64,000 bases of DNA. Source: Dama dama. Lineage: Eukaryota; Chordata; Mammalia; Artiodactyla; Cervidae. This document shows positions 1 to 11,430 of this stretch, piece by piece (position 1 is the stretch's first letter; each line of letters opens with the position of its first letter). The position numbers and the translations under genes are program-made. Under the pieces are notes generated by a model. It worked only from the letters and a program-made list of their open reading frames with translations, was not told the DNA's origin and ran no database searches. The DNA lies in the NCBI RefSeq assembly GCF_033118175.1, contig NC_083681.1:18494001-18558000 (forward strand). Reading direction: 5' to 3'.

Positions 1-668
1 ACTTTGTTGGATTTTTCCTTCTTTTAAACTTCATCTAAATGCAGTCATACTGTATATAACCTGTTGGGTCCAACTTTCTCCCTCAAAATTTGAAATTCAT
101 CTATATTATTGTATATACTGGAGGGTTTTTATTTTTATTTTCATTGCTGAATGTTTTCTATGGTGTGAACATATCATAGTTTATTCTCTCCACCCGACAA
201 CACTTGCCTTTTATTGAACTCTTAGTTCCACAAATATTTAATGTGATTATTGATATGGTTGGATTTAGTTCTGTAATTTTACAATTTGTTATTTATCTCA
301 TCTGTTTTTAAACTTTATTTTCAATAGACTTTATTTTTTAGCCCTTTTAGGTTCACTGGAAAATTGAGCAGAAGTTTCAGAGTTTTCTCAACTGTTCCCT
401 GTTCTCACGCATGCTGTCATTAACAACATCTCCCACCAGAGTAGTACAGTGGTTCTAACTGCTGACTCTACACTGGCACATCATAATCACCTCAAATCCA
501 TAATTTATATTAGGGCTTACTTTTGATGTTGTACATTATATGGATTTGAACAAATATATAATGGCATGTTCTTTGATCCTTTTTCCTGTCTAGCCTTCTT
601 TTAGCTTAATTGATAACTAATAAAATTTCCAATTAACTTTAGCTTTTTAGCAAAGTTTTCCTTACTTT
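1..668 (-). mobile_element. Old L1M 3'-region fragments, antisense
   Basis: Positions 60-220 read, on the reverse strand, like the end of an old L1 ORF2: the stretch corresponding to the conserved 'ATTGCTGAATA' and 'accacagtttat' antisense landmarks is recognisable but mutated. Positions about 440-590 resemble an old L1 3'UTR. No open frame remains. It appears to be the older sequence into which the ruminant L1 at 669-5600 inserted. Exact subfamily is not assignable by eye. Confidence 0.5.
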
Positions 669-1079
669 TAAAAAATTTATTTATTTTAATTGTAGTATAA
701 TTACTTTATAATACTGTGGTAGTTTTTGCCACACATCGACATGAATCAGCCATGGGTGCATATGTGTCTCAGCTATCCTGAACCCCTTCCCACCTTTCTC
801 CATACCCCAACCCTCTGGGTTGTCTCAGAGCACCAGCTTTGTATGCCCCACTTCATGCTTCAAACTTGCACTCGTCATCTATTTTACATATAGTAATATA
901 CATGTTTTGGTGCTATTCTCTCAAATCATGCCACTGTTGCCTCTCCCTCCCACATAGTGCAGAAGTCTGTTCTTTACATCTGTCTCTCTTTTGCTGTCTT
1001 GCATATAGGGTCGTCGTTACCATCTTTCTAAATTCCATATAAATGCATTAATATACTGTATTGGTGTTTCTCTTTCAAC

Positions 1080-2872
1080 TTACGTCATCTGTAAAATAGG
1101 TTCCAGTTTCATCCACCCCATTAGAACTAACTCCAATGCATTCCTTTTTATAACTGAGTAATATTCTATTGTGTATATGTACCACAACTTCCTTATCCAT
1201 GCATATGCCAATGGACACCTAGGTTGCTTCCATGTCCTAGCTATTGTAAACAGTGCTGCAGTGAACATTGGGGTACATGTGTCTCTTCCAATTCTGGTTT
1301 CCTCAGTGTGTATGCTCAGCAGCAGGATTGCTGAGTCATATGGCAGTTCTATTTCCAGTTTTTAAAGAAATCTCCACACTGTTCTCCATAGTGGCTGTAC
1401 CTGTTTGAATTCCCACCAACAGTGTAAGAGGATTCCCATTTTTCCACACCCTCTCCAGCATTTACTGTCTATAGACTTTTTGATGGCAGCCATTATGACC
1501 AGCATGAGATGGTACCTCATTGTGGTTTTGATTTGCATTTCTCTGATAATGAGTGATGTTGAGCATCTTTTCACATGTTTATTAGCCATCTGTATATCTT
1601 CTTTGGAGAAATGTCTGTTCAATTCTTTGGTCCACTTTTTGATTGGGTTGTTCATTTTTCTGGTATTGAGCTGTATGAGCTACTTGTATATTTTGGAGAT
1701 TAATTCTTTGTCAGTTGTTTCATTTGCCATTATTCTCTCCCATTCTGAAGGCTGCCTTTTCACCTTAATTATAGTTTCCTTCATTATGCAAAACCTTTTA
1801 AATTTAATTAGGTTCCATTTGTTTATTTTTCTTTTTATTTCCACTAATCTGGGAGGTGGGTCATAGAGGATCTTGCTGTGATTATAGTTTCTGGCCTTAC
1901 ATTTAGATTTATAACCCATTTTCAGTTTATTTTTGGGTATAGCGTTAGAAGGTGTTCTAGTTTCAGTCTTTTACATGTGGTTGACCAGTTTCCCCAGCAC
2001 CACTTGTTAAAGAGACTGTCTTTTCTCCATTGTATGTTTTTGCCTACTGTGCCAAAGATAAAGTGTCCATAGATGTGTGGATTTATCTCTGGGCTTTCTA
2101 TTTTGTCCCATTGATCTGTATTTCTGTCTTTATGCCAGTACCATACTGTCTTGATGACTGGGCTTTGTAGTATAGTCTGAAGTCAGACAGGTTGATTCCT
2201 CCAGTTACATTTTTATTTCTCAAGATTGCCTATTCAAGGTTTTTTATGTTCCCATACAAATTGTGAAATTATTTGTTCTAGTTCTGTGAAAAATACCATT
2301 GATAACTTGAAAGGGGTTGTGTTGAATCTATAGGTTGCTTTGGATAGTATATTCATTTTCACTATATTGATTCTTCCAATCCACAAACATGGTATATTTC
2401 TCTGTCTATTTGTGTCATCTTTTATATCTTTCATCAGTGTTTTATAGTTTTCTATATATAGGTCTTTTGTTTCTTTAGATAAATTTATTCCTAAATATTT
2501 TATTCTTTTCGTCACAATGGTGAATGGGATTGTTTCCTTAATTTCTTTCTGTTTTTTCATTGTTAATGTATAGGAATGCAAAGGATTTCTGTGTATTAAT
2601 TTTATATCCTGAAACTTTACTATATTCATTGATTAGCTCTAGTAAGTTTATGGTGGTATCTTTATGTTTTTCAATGTAAAGGATCATGTCATCTGCAAAC
2701 AGTGAGAGTTTTCTTCTTTTCCAATATGGATTCCTCTTATTTCTTTTTCTTCTCTGCTTGCTGTGGCTAGGACTTCCAAAACTATATTGAATAATAGAGG
2801 TGAGAGTGGGCACCCTTGTCTTGTTCCTGATTTTAGAGGAAATGCTTTTAATTTTTCACCATTATTGTTCAT
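1080..2872 (-). pseudogene. L1 ORF2 remnant (RT palm to C-terminus)
   Basis: Degenerate L1 ORF2 on the minus strand. Around 2690-2870 it encodes the RT turn 'GTRQGCPLSPLLFN' and the catalytic 'FADDMILYIE' motif. Around 2234-2629 it carries the thumb region 'YLGINLSKETKDLY'. Near 1362-1655 comes the cysteine-rich C-terminal motif (CWRGCGK...HCWWE), and at 1080-1268 the 'IYTIEYYSVIKRN' end. Several frameshifts and stops separate these blocks. In an intact L1, ORF2p nicks target DNA and reverse transcribes L1 RNA; this copy lacks the endonuclease domain and cannot. Confidence 0.85.
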
Positions 2873-3010
2873 TATTGATTGACTCATCTTTATTTCTTCT
2901 AGGTCCTTTCTAAACATTTCTTGCATCATCTCAATCCTTGTCTCTAGTCTATTTATTTGTAACTACATTCTATTTTCTAGATTTGGGATCATCTTTACTA
3001 TTATTATTCT
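2873..3010 (-). pseudogene. L1 ORF1 N-terminal stub fused to ORF2
   Basis: Minus-strand codons reading 'MMQEMFRKDLEEIK' match the coiled-coil start of ruminant L1 ORF1, the RNA-binding chaperone. After about 18 residues the frame passes straight into ORF2 RT sequence (NNNGEKLKAFPL...), leaving an 81-codon chimeric open frame at 2684-2929. The upstream 'gaggagatagggattctacc' on the minus strand is the usual sequence just before ORF1. The fusion is inferred to be a deletion product rather than a functional protein. Confidence 0.7.
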
Positions 3011-5600
3011 GAATTATTTTTTCAGGTAGAATCCCTATCTCCTCCTCTTTTGTTTGGTTTAGTGGATTTTTATCATGTTCTTTCACCTGCTGGATATTTC
3101 TCTGTCTTTACATTTTGTTTAGCTTGCTGTGTTTGGGGTGCCCTTTCTGCAGGCTGGAAGTTCATGGCTCCTTTTAATTGTGGAGTCCACTCCCTGTGGG
3201 TGAGGTTGGACCAGTGGTTTCTCAAGGTTTTCTGGTTGGGGGAGCTTGCATCTGTATTCTGGTGAGTGGAGCTGGATCTCTTATCTCTGGAGTGCAATGC
3301 AAGTGTCCAGTAGTGAGGTTTGAGGTGTCTATGGGTTTGGCATAGCTTTGGGCAGCCTGTCTTTTAATGTTCTGGGCTGTGTTCCTGTTTTGCTGGAGAA
3401 TTAGCATGGTGTGTCTTGCACTGGAACTTGTTGGCTCCTGGGTGGAGCTTGGTTTCAGCGTAGGTACGGAGACTTTTAGGTGAGTTCTTGTCTATTAATG
3501 TTTCCTGGAGTCAGGAGTTCTCTGATGGTCTAAATTTCTGGAGTTAAGCCTCGTGCCTCTGGCTTTCAGGCCTTCTTTTACAGTAGCTCCAAGACTTCTC
3601 TGTCCATACAGCACAGAAGATAAAGCCCCTTGGTTAATGGTGAAACAATTCTCCACAGCCAGGAACACCCAGAGAAATTTTCAGAGTTATATAAAGATGA
3701 GAAGATGGAGGACGGAGATAGAGGTGACCTGGAGGAGAAAAGGGAGACAGCAATCAGCCAGTAATCAAATCCCTAAGTGAAAATGGATACTGAAGATTAG
3801 ATTCCTAAAGGTACAAAATTGATAACAAATATCAAAAAACAATGATTAAAAACCTAGAATAGAGGTTAGACTCTCAAAAATACAATATGAAAAATACAAA
3901 ACAAAATCTTATCACAAAAGTTTTTTTAAATATATATGAAAATTGGGGTTTTTTTGAAAATTATTTTTAAAATAGAAGTTTTTAAAAATGGTAATAGTAG
4001 GCTATATAAATGAAAGTTAAAGGAATAATGACTAAAATTTTTTTAAAACTTAGAAAGTGATAATAGTAAAAATTTATCTGGAAATTTCTCTAGAGCCGTT
4101 GTGAGCAGTATGGGGTCAGTTCAGTGTCAAATAGTCCCTTGTTCCAGCTTGTACTTGTTCTCAAGGTCTAAGGTTGCCCCTCAAATGCACAGTCTCAGCA
4201 TTAACTGCAGGTTTTTACTCTGTTACACCTGTCACTTCCAGAGCATTTCCCCCTCTTTGTTTCTGCCTCCTCTGTTTGCAAGTCTCTTCGGTGTCTAACT
4301 TTCCCTGACACAAGGGGGCAAAGGAGGCCACTTACTTAGGCTCACTTGTTCCCTTGTGCTGTGGGGAGGAAGGGGCACTGCTAACAAACATGGCTGGCGT
4401 GTGTGGGGAGTGCTCGCAGCGGATGGACAACCCTGGGTTTGCCAGAGCCCAAGGTGGCGTCACTTCCGGGTCCACACTGCTCAGGCTTCAGGGCGCTGTG
4501 CACAGGCACTGTCCCCGGCAGGCGCTGCGTGCTGCACTTCCCAGGTCTAAGCCACCCAGGTTCCCAGGTCCTCCGCAAGGGCGCAGACCCAGATGGACTG
4601 TGTGTTTTGTACCCTTCCCAGGTGCTTGGCGAGTGCACTACCCGCGGTGGGCCGTGCATCTCATGCACCTCCCTAGTCCCGGCCTCTCAGTGTCCTAGGT
4701 GTGCTTTTAGGGCACAGTCCCAGATGAGCCATGTGTCTCCTCCGCAGAGCTGATCTCAGGCTGTGACACTCCTGACAGAAGTCAACCGTCCAGGATCCCA
4801 GGAAGACGTGGTTATCAATGGGGAGCCTGCTCACAGTTTGGTGGAAGATGCAGTCTCTGGGGCCAAGATTGCAGCAGCCCCTTGCCTTGCAGTTCTGACT
4901 GTTGCACAACTGCCTCTCAGCCTCTGCGGGGGACGGGGCCTCTATGGCATATGTCTTGCTCTCCTCTGATATTTGCTCAATCCTTTGTTCTGTGAGCATG
5001 CCAGGGGTCACCATGTGGAGTTAGAACCTCTTGTGGGAAAGGGTTTTGTTTTTTTTTTGGTCTCTCTGGCAATCCCACGGTTGGGTTGCTCTCTCACATT
5101 AGCTCCCTCAGATTGTCCTCAGGGCATCCAGGCCCAGTCTTAACCCTAAGGACCAGAGATGCAGCTTGTGCCTCCCTGCCCAGCCCCACTCACTGCTGGT
5201 GGATGCAAGTATCGGTGTCACTTCTGTAGTAGTTGTAGTTAGGTGCGTATTCTGTAAGGGTTTTTTTGTTTGCTGATTATGTTGTCCTCTGAGATTCCAA
5301 AGTTCCCCACAGACACGCCTGTGAGAGGGTTTCCTACTGTGTGGAAACTTCTCCTCTTTCACGACTCCCTCCCCAGGATGGATCTCCATCCCTAAATCTT
5401 TTGTCTCTGTTTTCATCTTTTATATTTTGTCCTACTTCATTTCAAAGAGACTGGTCTGCCATTCTGTGTGCCTGGTGTCCTCTGCCAGCATCCAGAAGTT
5501 GTTTTGTGACAGTTGCTCAACATTCAAATGATCTTTTGATGAATCTGTGGGGGAGAAAGTGGTCTCTCCATCCTATTCCTCTGCCATTTGGGACCACCTC
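3011..5600 (-). promoter_or_regulatory. L1 5'UTR (internal promoter region)
   Basis: About 2.6 kb of non-coding L1 leader on the minus strand. It contains an A/T-rich stretch (3780-4080) and a GC-rich, CpG-bearing block (4350-4960), and ends at the L1 start near 5600. L1 5'UTRs act as internal RNA polymerase II promoters; that role is known for the family, and activity here is unproven. Open frames inside it (for example 4354-4753) are compositional accidents of the GC-rich part. Confidence 0.7.
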
Positions 5601-5965
5601 TAATTATGTTATTTTTTTATTTTTCCCCTCAGCTTCTGAAAGCATTTTTTATTAAACTTCTTAATATAACTATTTCATACCACAGTGCTATCAAAAGGAC
5701 TAATATGGAGAGATCCCATATACCCTTCATCCACTTACCCCCAATGATAACATCTTGTGTAGCTGTGCTATAATGCCACAAACAGGAAATTAACATTGAT
5801 GTAATCCACCAACTTCGATTTCACCAGTTATGTTAAAATAACTTTTCATATCTCTAGGATAAATCCCTAAGTGTGCAATTGCTAAATCATGTGGTAATTC
5901 ATGTTTAGTTTTCCGAGAATCAGTCAAGTTGTTTTCCAGAGGGGCTATACCATTTTACATGAAAG
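5601..5965 (-). mobile_element. Old L1M fragment, antisense
   Basis: Right flank of the ruminant L1. The stretch about 5850-5960 ('gtgtgcaattgctaaatcat', 'ttgttttccagaggggctat') is a degenerate antisense L1 ORF2 C-terminal landmark, and 5620-5830 resembles an old L1 3'UTR. It probably belongs to the same older L1 as 1-668, which would place the ruminant L1 as a later insertion. Confidence 0.5.
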
Positions 5966-7316
5966 ATAAGAATTTCTTGGTACAACAAATAATGCTAATC
6001 ATTCCCCGGTATTTTATTGACTCATCTCTCATAGTAATTGAAATCCCTAATAATAAGCTGCAGCGCATGGCTACCCAAGACTAAAGACTTACATTTCCTG
6101 CCTTCTCTTCCAGCTAGGCGTGATCATTTGACAAATTTTATTAAGCAGAATGTAAGTGGGAGTGTTGTGAGAAGCTTCTAAGAATGTTCCATTAAAGAAT
6201 TGCCCTCTGTCACTTTACTTGTTTCTAGTTCCCTCTGCTACTATAAACTGGATGTGATATTTACCATCTCGGACCATAAATACAAAAGCTACATTGTAAG
6301 GATGTTAGTGATGACCTAAATGTAGCCCAGGTCCCTGAGGGCCTCAGCTGATCTACCAGTCCTAGACTGTCTTCTCCAGACTTTTCTGTGAAAGTGAAAC
6401 ACATTATCTTTCAGTTTCAGTTGGTTTAGTCTGTTCTTTATTTAAGTCTTTATTGTTTATGGCTGGACAGAATTCTGACAGAATATACCAGGTGCCAAAT
6501 CATAGAGACATACACGATCCATCCAGGGAACACCATTAGCTCAGCACACCTTTGGACAGAGTATTCATTGACACCTAAACTAAAAACGAGCCAGAAGCCA
6601 AGGACGAAGGCAGAGGCCTGATCATAAAGGGTGTGGTATACCAGGCCTGCTAATGTTCAGGAACACAGAACTTTGATTAAAAATTTTCCCTAACAAGTCA
6701 AAAAATGCCCATATGCCCAGATGTGCTGTCTCACAAACAACTGAAAGGGAACCTTGACCTTGACACTATGCTGGAGCTTCCCCTGAATCTACTGCTTTCT
6801 GCAGGTCTGCCAGGCGCTCAGCCCTCCTGGCTTCATTGCTGATTTGGTACTGACACTGCAGCTGTGGGTCATGCAGACATTATATGAGATAATCTGGAGT
6901 CAACCATCCCCATCACCTGGTCCCTCTAGCAGAAAGTTTGTAGCTACAGTCTCACTAAACATGTTTAAGAAGACCACTGGTTTGTTTTCTTTTCTTTTTA
7001 AATTTTATCAGTGATAACTTGAGTCACTGAAGCAAAAATTCCAGACAGTACATCTTCTGTCAACCCTTCACAACTCCTTGAATAATGGGACCATGAATAT
7101 ATATGTCTTATTATCACTGGTGCAAGGAATGACAGTTTCAGCTCAAATAACCATATTTATTTCCATCTCACTGATCAACCATGAATATCCTGTTTTTGTT
7201 TCCTACCACTCAGCAGCTCCACGTACCTGATGCAGATTTGTTTACGGTGCTGTTATATAAGTAGAATATCCCTGGAAAATGTTTTTTTTTTTCTTTCCTT
7301 CACAATCAGAGAGCTA
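5966..7316. other. No gene; partly old repeat-like
   Basis: No coding or RNA gene seen. Positions about 6095-6450 resemble an old mammalian interspersed repeat: a block around 6320-6390 ('ccctgagggcctcagctgat', 'tagactgtcttctccagact') looks familiar from copies elsewhere in mammalian genomes, but I cannot assign a family. 6460-7310 shows nothing recognisable. Confidence 0.35.
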
Positions 7317-7920
7317 GGGAACTGTGCATTAATTCATCCATTCATCAGCAAATATTCACTGGGGGCCTGTTATATGTTAGGCATCATGCTAATCTCCTGG
7401 ATACAAAGAGGAATAAGAGGAGCACATCGCCTGCAAGTCTAGTTGGAAGATAGACACATAATCCATTACACTACAGTGAGGTGAGTGAAATAGTTGGACT
7501 GTATTAGGTGCTATGGGAGACAATACTATGGAGACAGTATGGACAAAGGCACCAAGGTGAACAGAGCACAATCTGGGCAGAGTATTATAAGCAGTTCATC
7601 CTTGTCAGAGATCTGAGAACACAGAATAAGAATGGCCTTAAAACTTATCTTAAAGAGCTGGCACTTGAGGGTGAATTTAAGAGGTCAAAAGTAAGACAGC
7701 AAGATTGTTGGGAGATTGGTAGTGCAGTTCAGGTAACGAATTCTGGGGATCAAACTGTAATTGTAGGGGTGGATATGTAGAAGAGGAAAAAGATTCAAAA
7801 ACTGTTTGAAAGATTAAATCAGAAGGAATTAGTAACTGAGGAGGAGAGTATGCAATTGGAAAGACTGTGATAGAAGTATCAAAGTATGATAGAGGGAAAA
7901 GAAGGAGTAGAAATATTTGT
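7317..7920 (-). mobile_element. L2 LINE 3' region, antisense
   Basis: The run starting 'attcatccattcatcagcaa' followed by 'ggcctgttatatgttaggca' is the reverse complement of the well-known L2 3' end (…cctggcacatagtaggtgctcaataaatatt…). The following 500 bases, including 'agtctagttggaagatagac' and 'ggcacttgagggtgaattta', follow the same antisense order at low identity. No coding capacity remains. Confidence 0.6.
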
Positions 7921-8441
7921 AATTATTTAATGAAAATTTCATCTATTTTAAATAGATGAAATATGAATCTTCCCATCCAGATTCTTGTCTCTTTTCAAAT
8001 ATTCAAATCTGACTCATCAGTAAAATTTTGTCATTTCCTTCATATAGGTCTCACTTCTTACTGGCTTTGTACCTATGGATTTGTTTTATTTCCCTGTTGC
8101 TATTATAAATGGGCTTTAGTTAAAAAAAGTCCCAGATAGTAATAAACTACTCTGAGAAGTAAGGAAGATGGCAGGAAAGAGTTGGACACAGGGCTGCAGC
8201 CTAAACAGGTTGCTACAGCAGGCACCAGAGCAGCCTGAGGTCTTGGAAGAACAGGGCCAGGAAGTGCTAAAATGTAGAAGTAAGTTGCAAAAACAGGTAG
8301 TTGGCAAATCAACCTACAGGTTTGCATTCACACATTTATTGAAATATTATTAAGTATCACAGTGGCCTAGGCCTTGGGGCAAAATAAGCTGAGGAGAGAA
8401 GATTCATATTCATGAAGTGAATACAGCATAATGATACTTGC
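7921..8441. other. No recognisable feature
   Basis: Sequence left of the LTR. I see no gene. The open frames at 8103-8353 on both strands lack any recognisable domain and overlap each other, which argues against a real coding sequence. Confidence 0.5.
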
Positions 8442-8857
8442 TGAGAGAGCTAATTCTTAGGTATGTTGGTAAGAAGTCTGGGGGCCCTCGAGGAGGAGAA
8501 AGGGGCAATATTTTTTTTTTCTACATTCCTTCATCTTAGTCACATAATACACTTTTTTTCTTAAGCTCTGAGTTGTTATGGCAACAATCTATTTCACCTA
8601 AGACTAATTTTCTTTAAGCCCAGAGCTAATGATTACACAACAAAAGAACTCATCTTGCTCAAGGGTACATTTTTCCTTAAACTCTGCTAATGATTATATA
8701 ACAACAAAGTATCTTGCTTGAAGACAAGTTTCTCCTTCTTAAGAACCTTCTAACTAATCCTGTTATCCTAAGATGTATGTTGTGGGAGTGGGTCTCATAA
8801 GACATTTATAACCTTGAGACATTCTTTTGATCTATTGTTAGTAATCAGTTGAAAAAG

Positions 8858-8863
8858 TATATA
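8858..8863 (+). promoter_or_regulatory. LTR TATA box
   Basis: tatata preceded by 'gaaaaag', at the same place as the TATA in the related solo LTR. It lies about 90 bases before the polyadenylation signal, the expected U3/R spacing for a class I LTR. Confidence 0.6.
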
Positions 8864-8950
8864 GGGCCTTGATAAGACTAGTGAGTGGGGCACTCTCTAC
8901 CCGCTTCTGATGTCTATGTCAGAAGCTTTTTCTATCCCTTTTTTCACTGT

Positions 8951-8956
8951 AATAAA
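8951..8956 (+). terminator. LTR polyadenylation signal
   Basis: aataaa in the context 'ctgtaataaaactttt', conserved in the second LTR copy (36079-36084). It would define the R region. Confidence 0.6.
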
Positions 8957-9067
8957 ACTTTTGCCACATGAAACTCTGAGTGCCTGAAGCCACGTCTCTG
9001 GTCCCGAAGGTAAATTCTCTCCTTCTGAGATCACGAATCCAACACCATTCACCATAAGCTATCATCT

Positions 9068-9085
9068 TGGGGGCTCATCTGTTAT
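9068..9085 (+). promoter_or_regulatory. Primer binding site, tRNA-Pro type
   Basis: tgggggctcatctgttat directly after the LTR. The first nine bases match the proline-tRNA primer site typical of gammaretroviruses; the 3' half has decayed. The spacing from the LTR end (3 bases) is also typical. Confidence 0.7.
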
Positions 9086-9098
9086 CTTCAAGACAAAG

Positions 9099-9110
9099 GA
9101 CAAGGTAAGC
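9099..9110 (+). promoter_or_regulatory. Putative major splice donor
   Basis: The sequence 'ggacaaggtaagc' contains a near-consensus donor, AAG|GTAAGC, with the cut after 9104. It lies about 20 bases past the primer site, where retroviruses place the donor used for the env message. Function is inferred from position only. Confidence 0.5.
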
Positions 9111-10508
9111 AGAAAGTTCTAGTCTCTTTGCTTTCTCAGTGTACAAGTTTTCTGCCTTTTTTTTTTTTTTTTTTTACTAAGTCTACAGTGTGCCTGTGTG
9201 TGTGATTGATTGAAAGTCTGAGATATACAAAAGAAGTATAAAGGAAGTGTTGAGCCCGGGTTTGTAGTTCTGTGGCGCCTCGTAACGACTGAAGGCAGCC
9301 CTGAAAGGGGAGCCTGTTAGGGGTTTATACTGACCATGCCAATGCGAAGAGGCACCCAACATCCCTGTGAAGGGGAGCAGCAAGAAATGGGCAAAGTGTG
9401 TGGACTGAACTTTCCTTTCTCGGTCAGCTTTCTCTGGTCTCTTTGACCATTTCATAACTGCCTGGGGAATTAGAACTATTAACCTAATCTGTTGGATCAT
9501 AGACTTTCAAGGGACTTGTGATCCATGTTATTACTGTGTATTTTACATAGACCCCAAGCTTATATGCATAGTCATGAGGCACCCAGCCTTGCTAGCAGCC
9601 AAAAGTTACATCTTGGTTGTTTTCTCCTGCACTGCTGATGGGAGCTAGGTGGAGCTCTAGCTCCAGGAGTGTCTCTCTCTTGGCTGCTTCCATACTGGAC
9701 CAGAGCCCTAAAAGTGCATCCTTTCCAATGGCTGTAGTTCCAGACTATATGGATGGAAGTGCTGCTAATGAACATGAGGTTTCTAAGAACATAGGATGGG
9801 AACCCCAGAATCTGGCCAGATTGGGAGCACAGTGGGATTCTTTCCTTGACAATGTTAGCTCTTAGCAGACCAGATAAAGTTCTCCAGTAGCTTCTGTCTT
9901 AACTCCCTAGATATTCCTCCTGTGGAATCTATGAAAATGAGCTGGAAGGATTGGCCCTTGTAGTTCGAGGACAAAAATCACTTTTTCCTTGCTGGCTGAC
10001 CCGCCACCACCTCTTTTGCTGTCACATATAGTGGTGTGGTGACACTGAGAAGAGACATCTTGGCTTTTTCCGTTCATCCCTTTATGACTCACTGCTTCTA
10101 CTGAGGCCAGGAATATGCTCAAGAATGTGCACAGGCACACAGAACACAGATGCTTTCCCTAACACTCCTAGCTTGGGAAACATTCCAGAAGACTACTCTG
10201 CTCCACCCCAGGTGGCACCAGAGGAAAAGGGGAAATCAAGCCAAGGTCTTAATGGTAAGGAACTATAAATCAATTTGGGATGCCCATCAGGTCTACCCCT
10301 GGTGCATCTCCACCCTAACTCGATGGTAGAACAAGGAAGGCTGACAGGAATGAGTAAGTTGCCTCCATTGGTAAGGGACAGACTAAGTTCAACCAAGGAA
10401 GCAAAGCTTTGGTGGAAAGTCTGACTCCACCCCCATCTAGAGCAAGGAGGGATGACTCCAGCAGAAAAAAAGCCACAGCATTGGATGCCACTTTTTTCCT
10501 TCTTACAG
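9111..10508 (+). other. ERV leader region, non-coding
   Basis: About 1.4 kb between the primer site and gag. It includes a poly-T run (9157-9175). No open frame resembles a viral protein; the ORFs at 9183-9500 and 9617-9865 have no recognisable domain. The leader is long for a gammaretrovirus, so part of it may be an unrecognised insertion. Confidence 0.4.
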
Positions 10509-11430
10509 ATGGGAGCTAACAGTTCCAGAAGCACCCTTTTGAAATGTATTTTAAACTGGGATAAATTCAATCCCTGAGCTTAACATTACTTGGAGAGATG
10601 TAGTGTATATCTTAGGACACAGGCTGACTCCTGACTCAAAAACTCAAGTTTTGGAAAAAAAGCTACTGCCTTTGGAGATGAATGGCTTGAACATGAGTCA
10701 ATAGGAAAGAGGTAACAAGAGATAGCAGCCCTCCCTATTGGGGAATCAGTCCCCACAATAGAGTCAGACTGGGACTATAACACGGCTAAAGGAAGATGGG
10801 ATCAGAGTCACTCTGTCAGATGTATTCCTGAAGGACTCAAGCGGGCATGCGCTAAGACTAAATTCTCCCAAATTGGCAAGCATAGAATAGGGAGAGAAGG
10901 AAGGTCCTTGTAAATTCCTAGATAGACTATGGGAAGCCATTTGCAGATTCACTGAGATTGATCCTGAAAGTGCGGAGGGAGGAGTAATCTTAAAAGATAC
11001 ATTTCTCACTCAGGTGGCTGCAGATATCTGCTACAACTATTAAAACAGGTGTTCAGGCCAAATCAGTCCTTAGATAAACTGCTGAAGCTGGCTCAGATGG
11101 CCTTCTATGGCAGAGAGTATGAGGAGGAGGAGAAGAGGCAGAAAAAGACCCAGGAAAGACTGAAACCCTAGCGATGGCTGTCAGATCTGCTCTGAAACAG
11201 TCTGAGGAAAAATGCCCAGAGGGGCCCAGGTGAAAAGGGATGGACTTACTATTACACTGGAAAGGGGGGACACAAAGCAGGGTTGCTGTCAGGCATTTAA
11301 GCCGCCTCCAGCTCCATGTCTGGTCTGCACAGGACCACACTGAAGAAGAGACTGCCCTCAGAAGCATAAGCCCCAGGGGTCAGACTCTCAAGACAATCAG
11401 GAGTGAAGGTGCCGGGGAATCCCCCACACA
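10509..11430 (+). pseudogene. ERV gag relic
   Basis: Begins MGANSSRSTLLKCILNWDKF, with the Met-Gly and nearby Ser residues of an N-myristoylated matrix start; a stop follows at 10575-10577 after 22 codons. Downstream gag-like coding continues in shifting frames with many stops. Near 11317 a broken nucleocapsid zinc knuckle (CLVCTGPH, stop, RRDCPQ) is visible; one spacer residue is missing and a stop interrupts it. Gag would normally build the virion core. Start choice rests on the Met-Gly context and position after the leader. Confidence 0.65.

Larger units (their letters stand above)
669..5600 (-). mobile_element. Ruminant L1 element, internally deleted
   Basis: Reverse-strand L1. Read 5' to 3' on the minus strand it has a long 5'UTR (about 5600 to 3010), a short ORF1 start (about 3010-2873), then jumps directly into the ORF2 reverse transcriptase (from about 2872) and continues to the 3'UTR near 669. 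The 5' end near 5600 carries the typical L1 'gcagaggaata...gagaccactttctccccc' start on the minus strand, so the 5' end looks intact. The missing middle is most of ORF1 and the endonuclease half of ORF2. Frames are broken throughout, so it is a dead copy. A target duplication was not evident. Confidence 0.85.
8442..9064 (+). repeat. 5' LTR of the class I ERV
   Basis: 623-bp LTR, starting TGAGAGAG and ending CTATCA, with boundaries set by comparison with the second copy at 34678-36189 and by the primer site that follows 3 bases downstream. It carries a TATA box (tatata, 8858-8863) and a polyadenylation signal (aataaa, 8951-8956), marking U3 and R. Left flank is ttgc; no matching right-hand copy exists because the provirus is truncated. 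Its U3 has one copy of a roughly 30-bp G/A-rich motif where the solo LTR has three. Confidence 0.8.

Noticed and set aside
1405..1866. 153-codon plus-strand frame with membrane-like stretches
   Set aside because: Exact antisense shadow of the L1 ORF2 C-terminus on the minus strand.
4354..4970. GC-rich, CpG-containing block with several open frames, like a host promoter or exon
   Set aside because: It lies inside the L1 5'UTR in antisense, and composition explains the frames. No splice or domain evidence.
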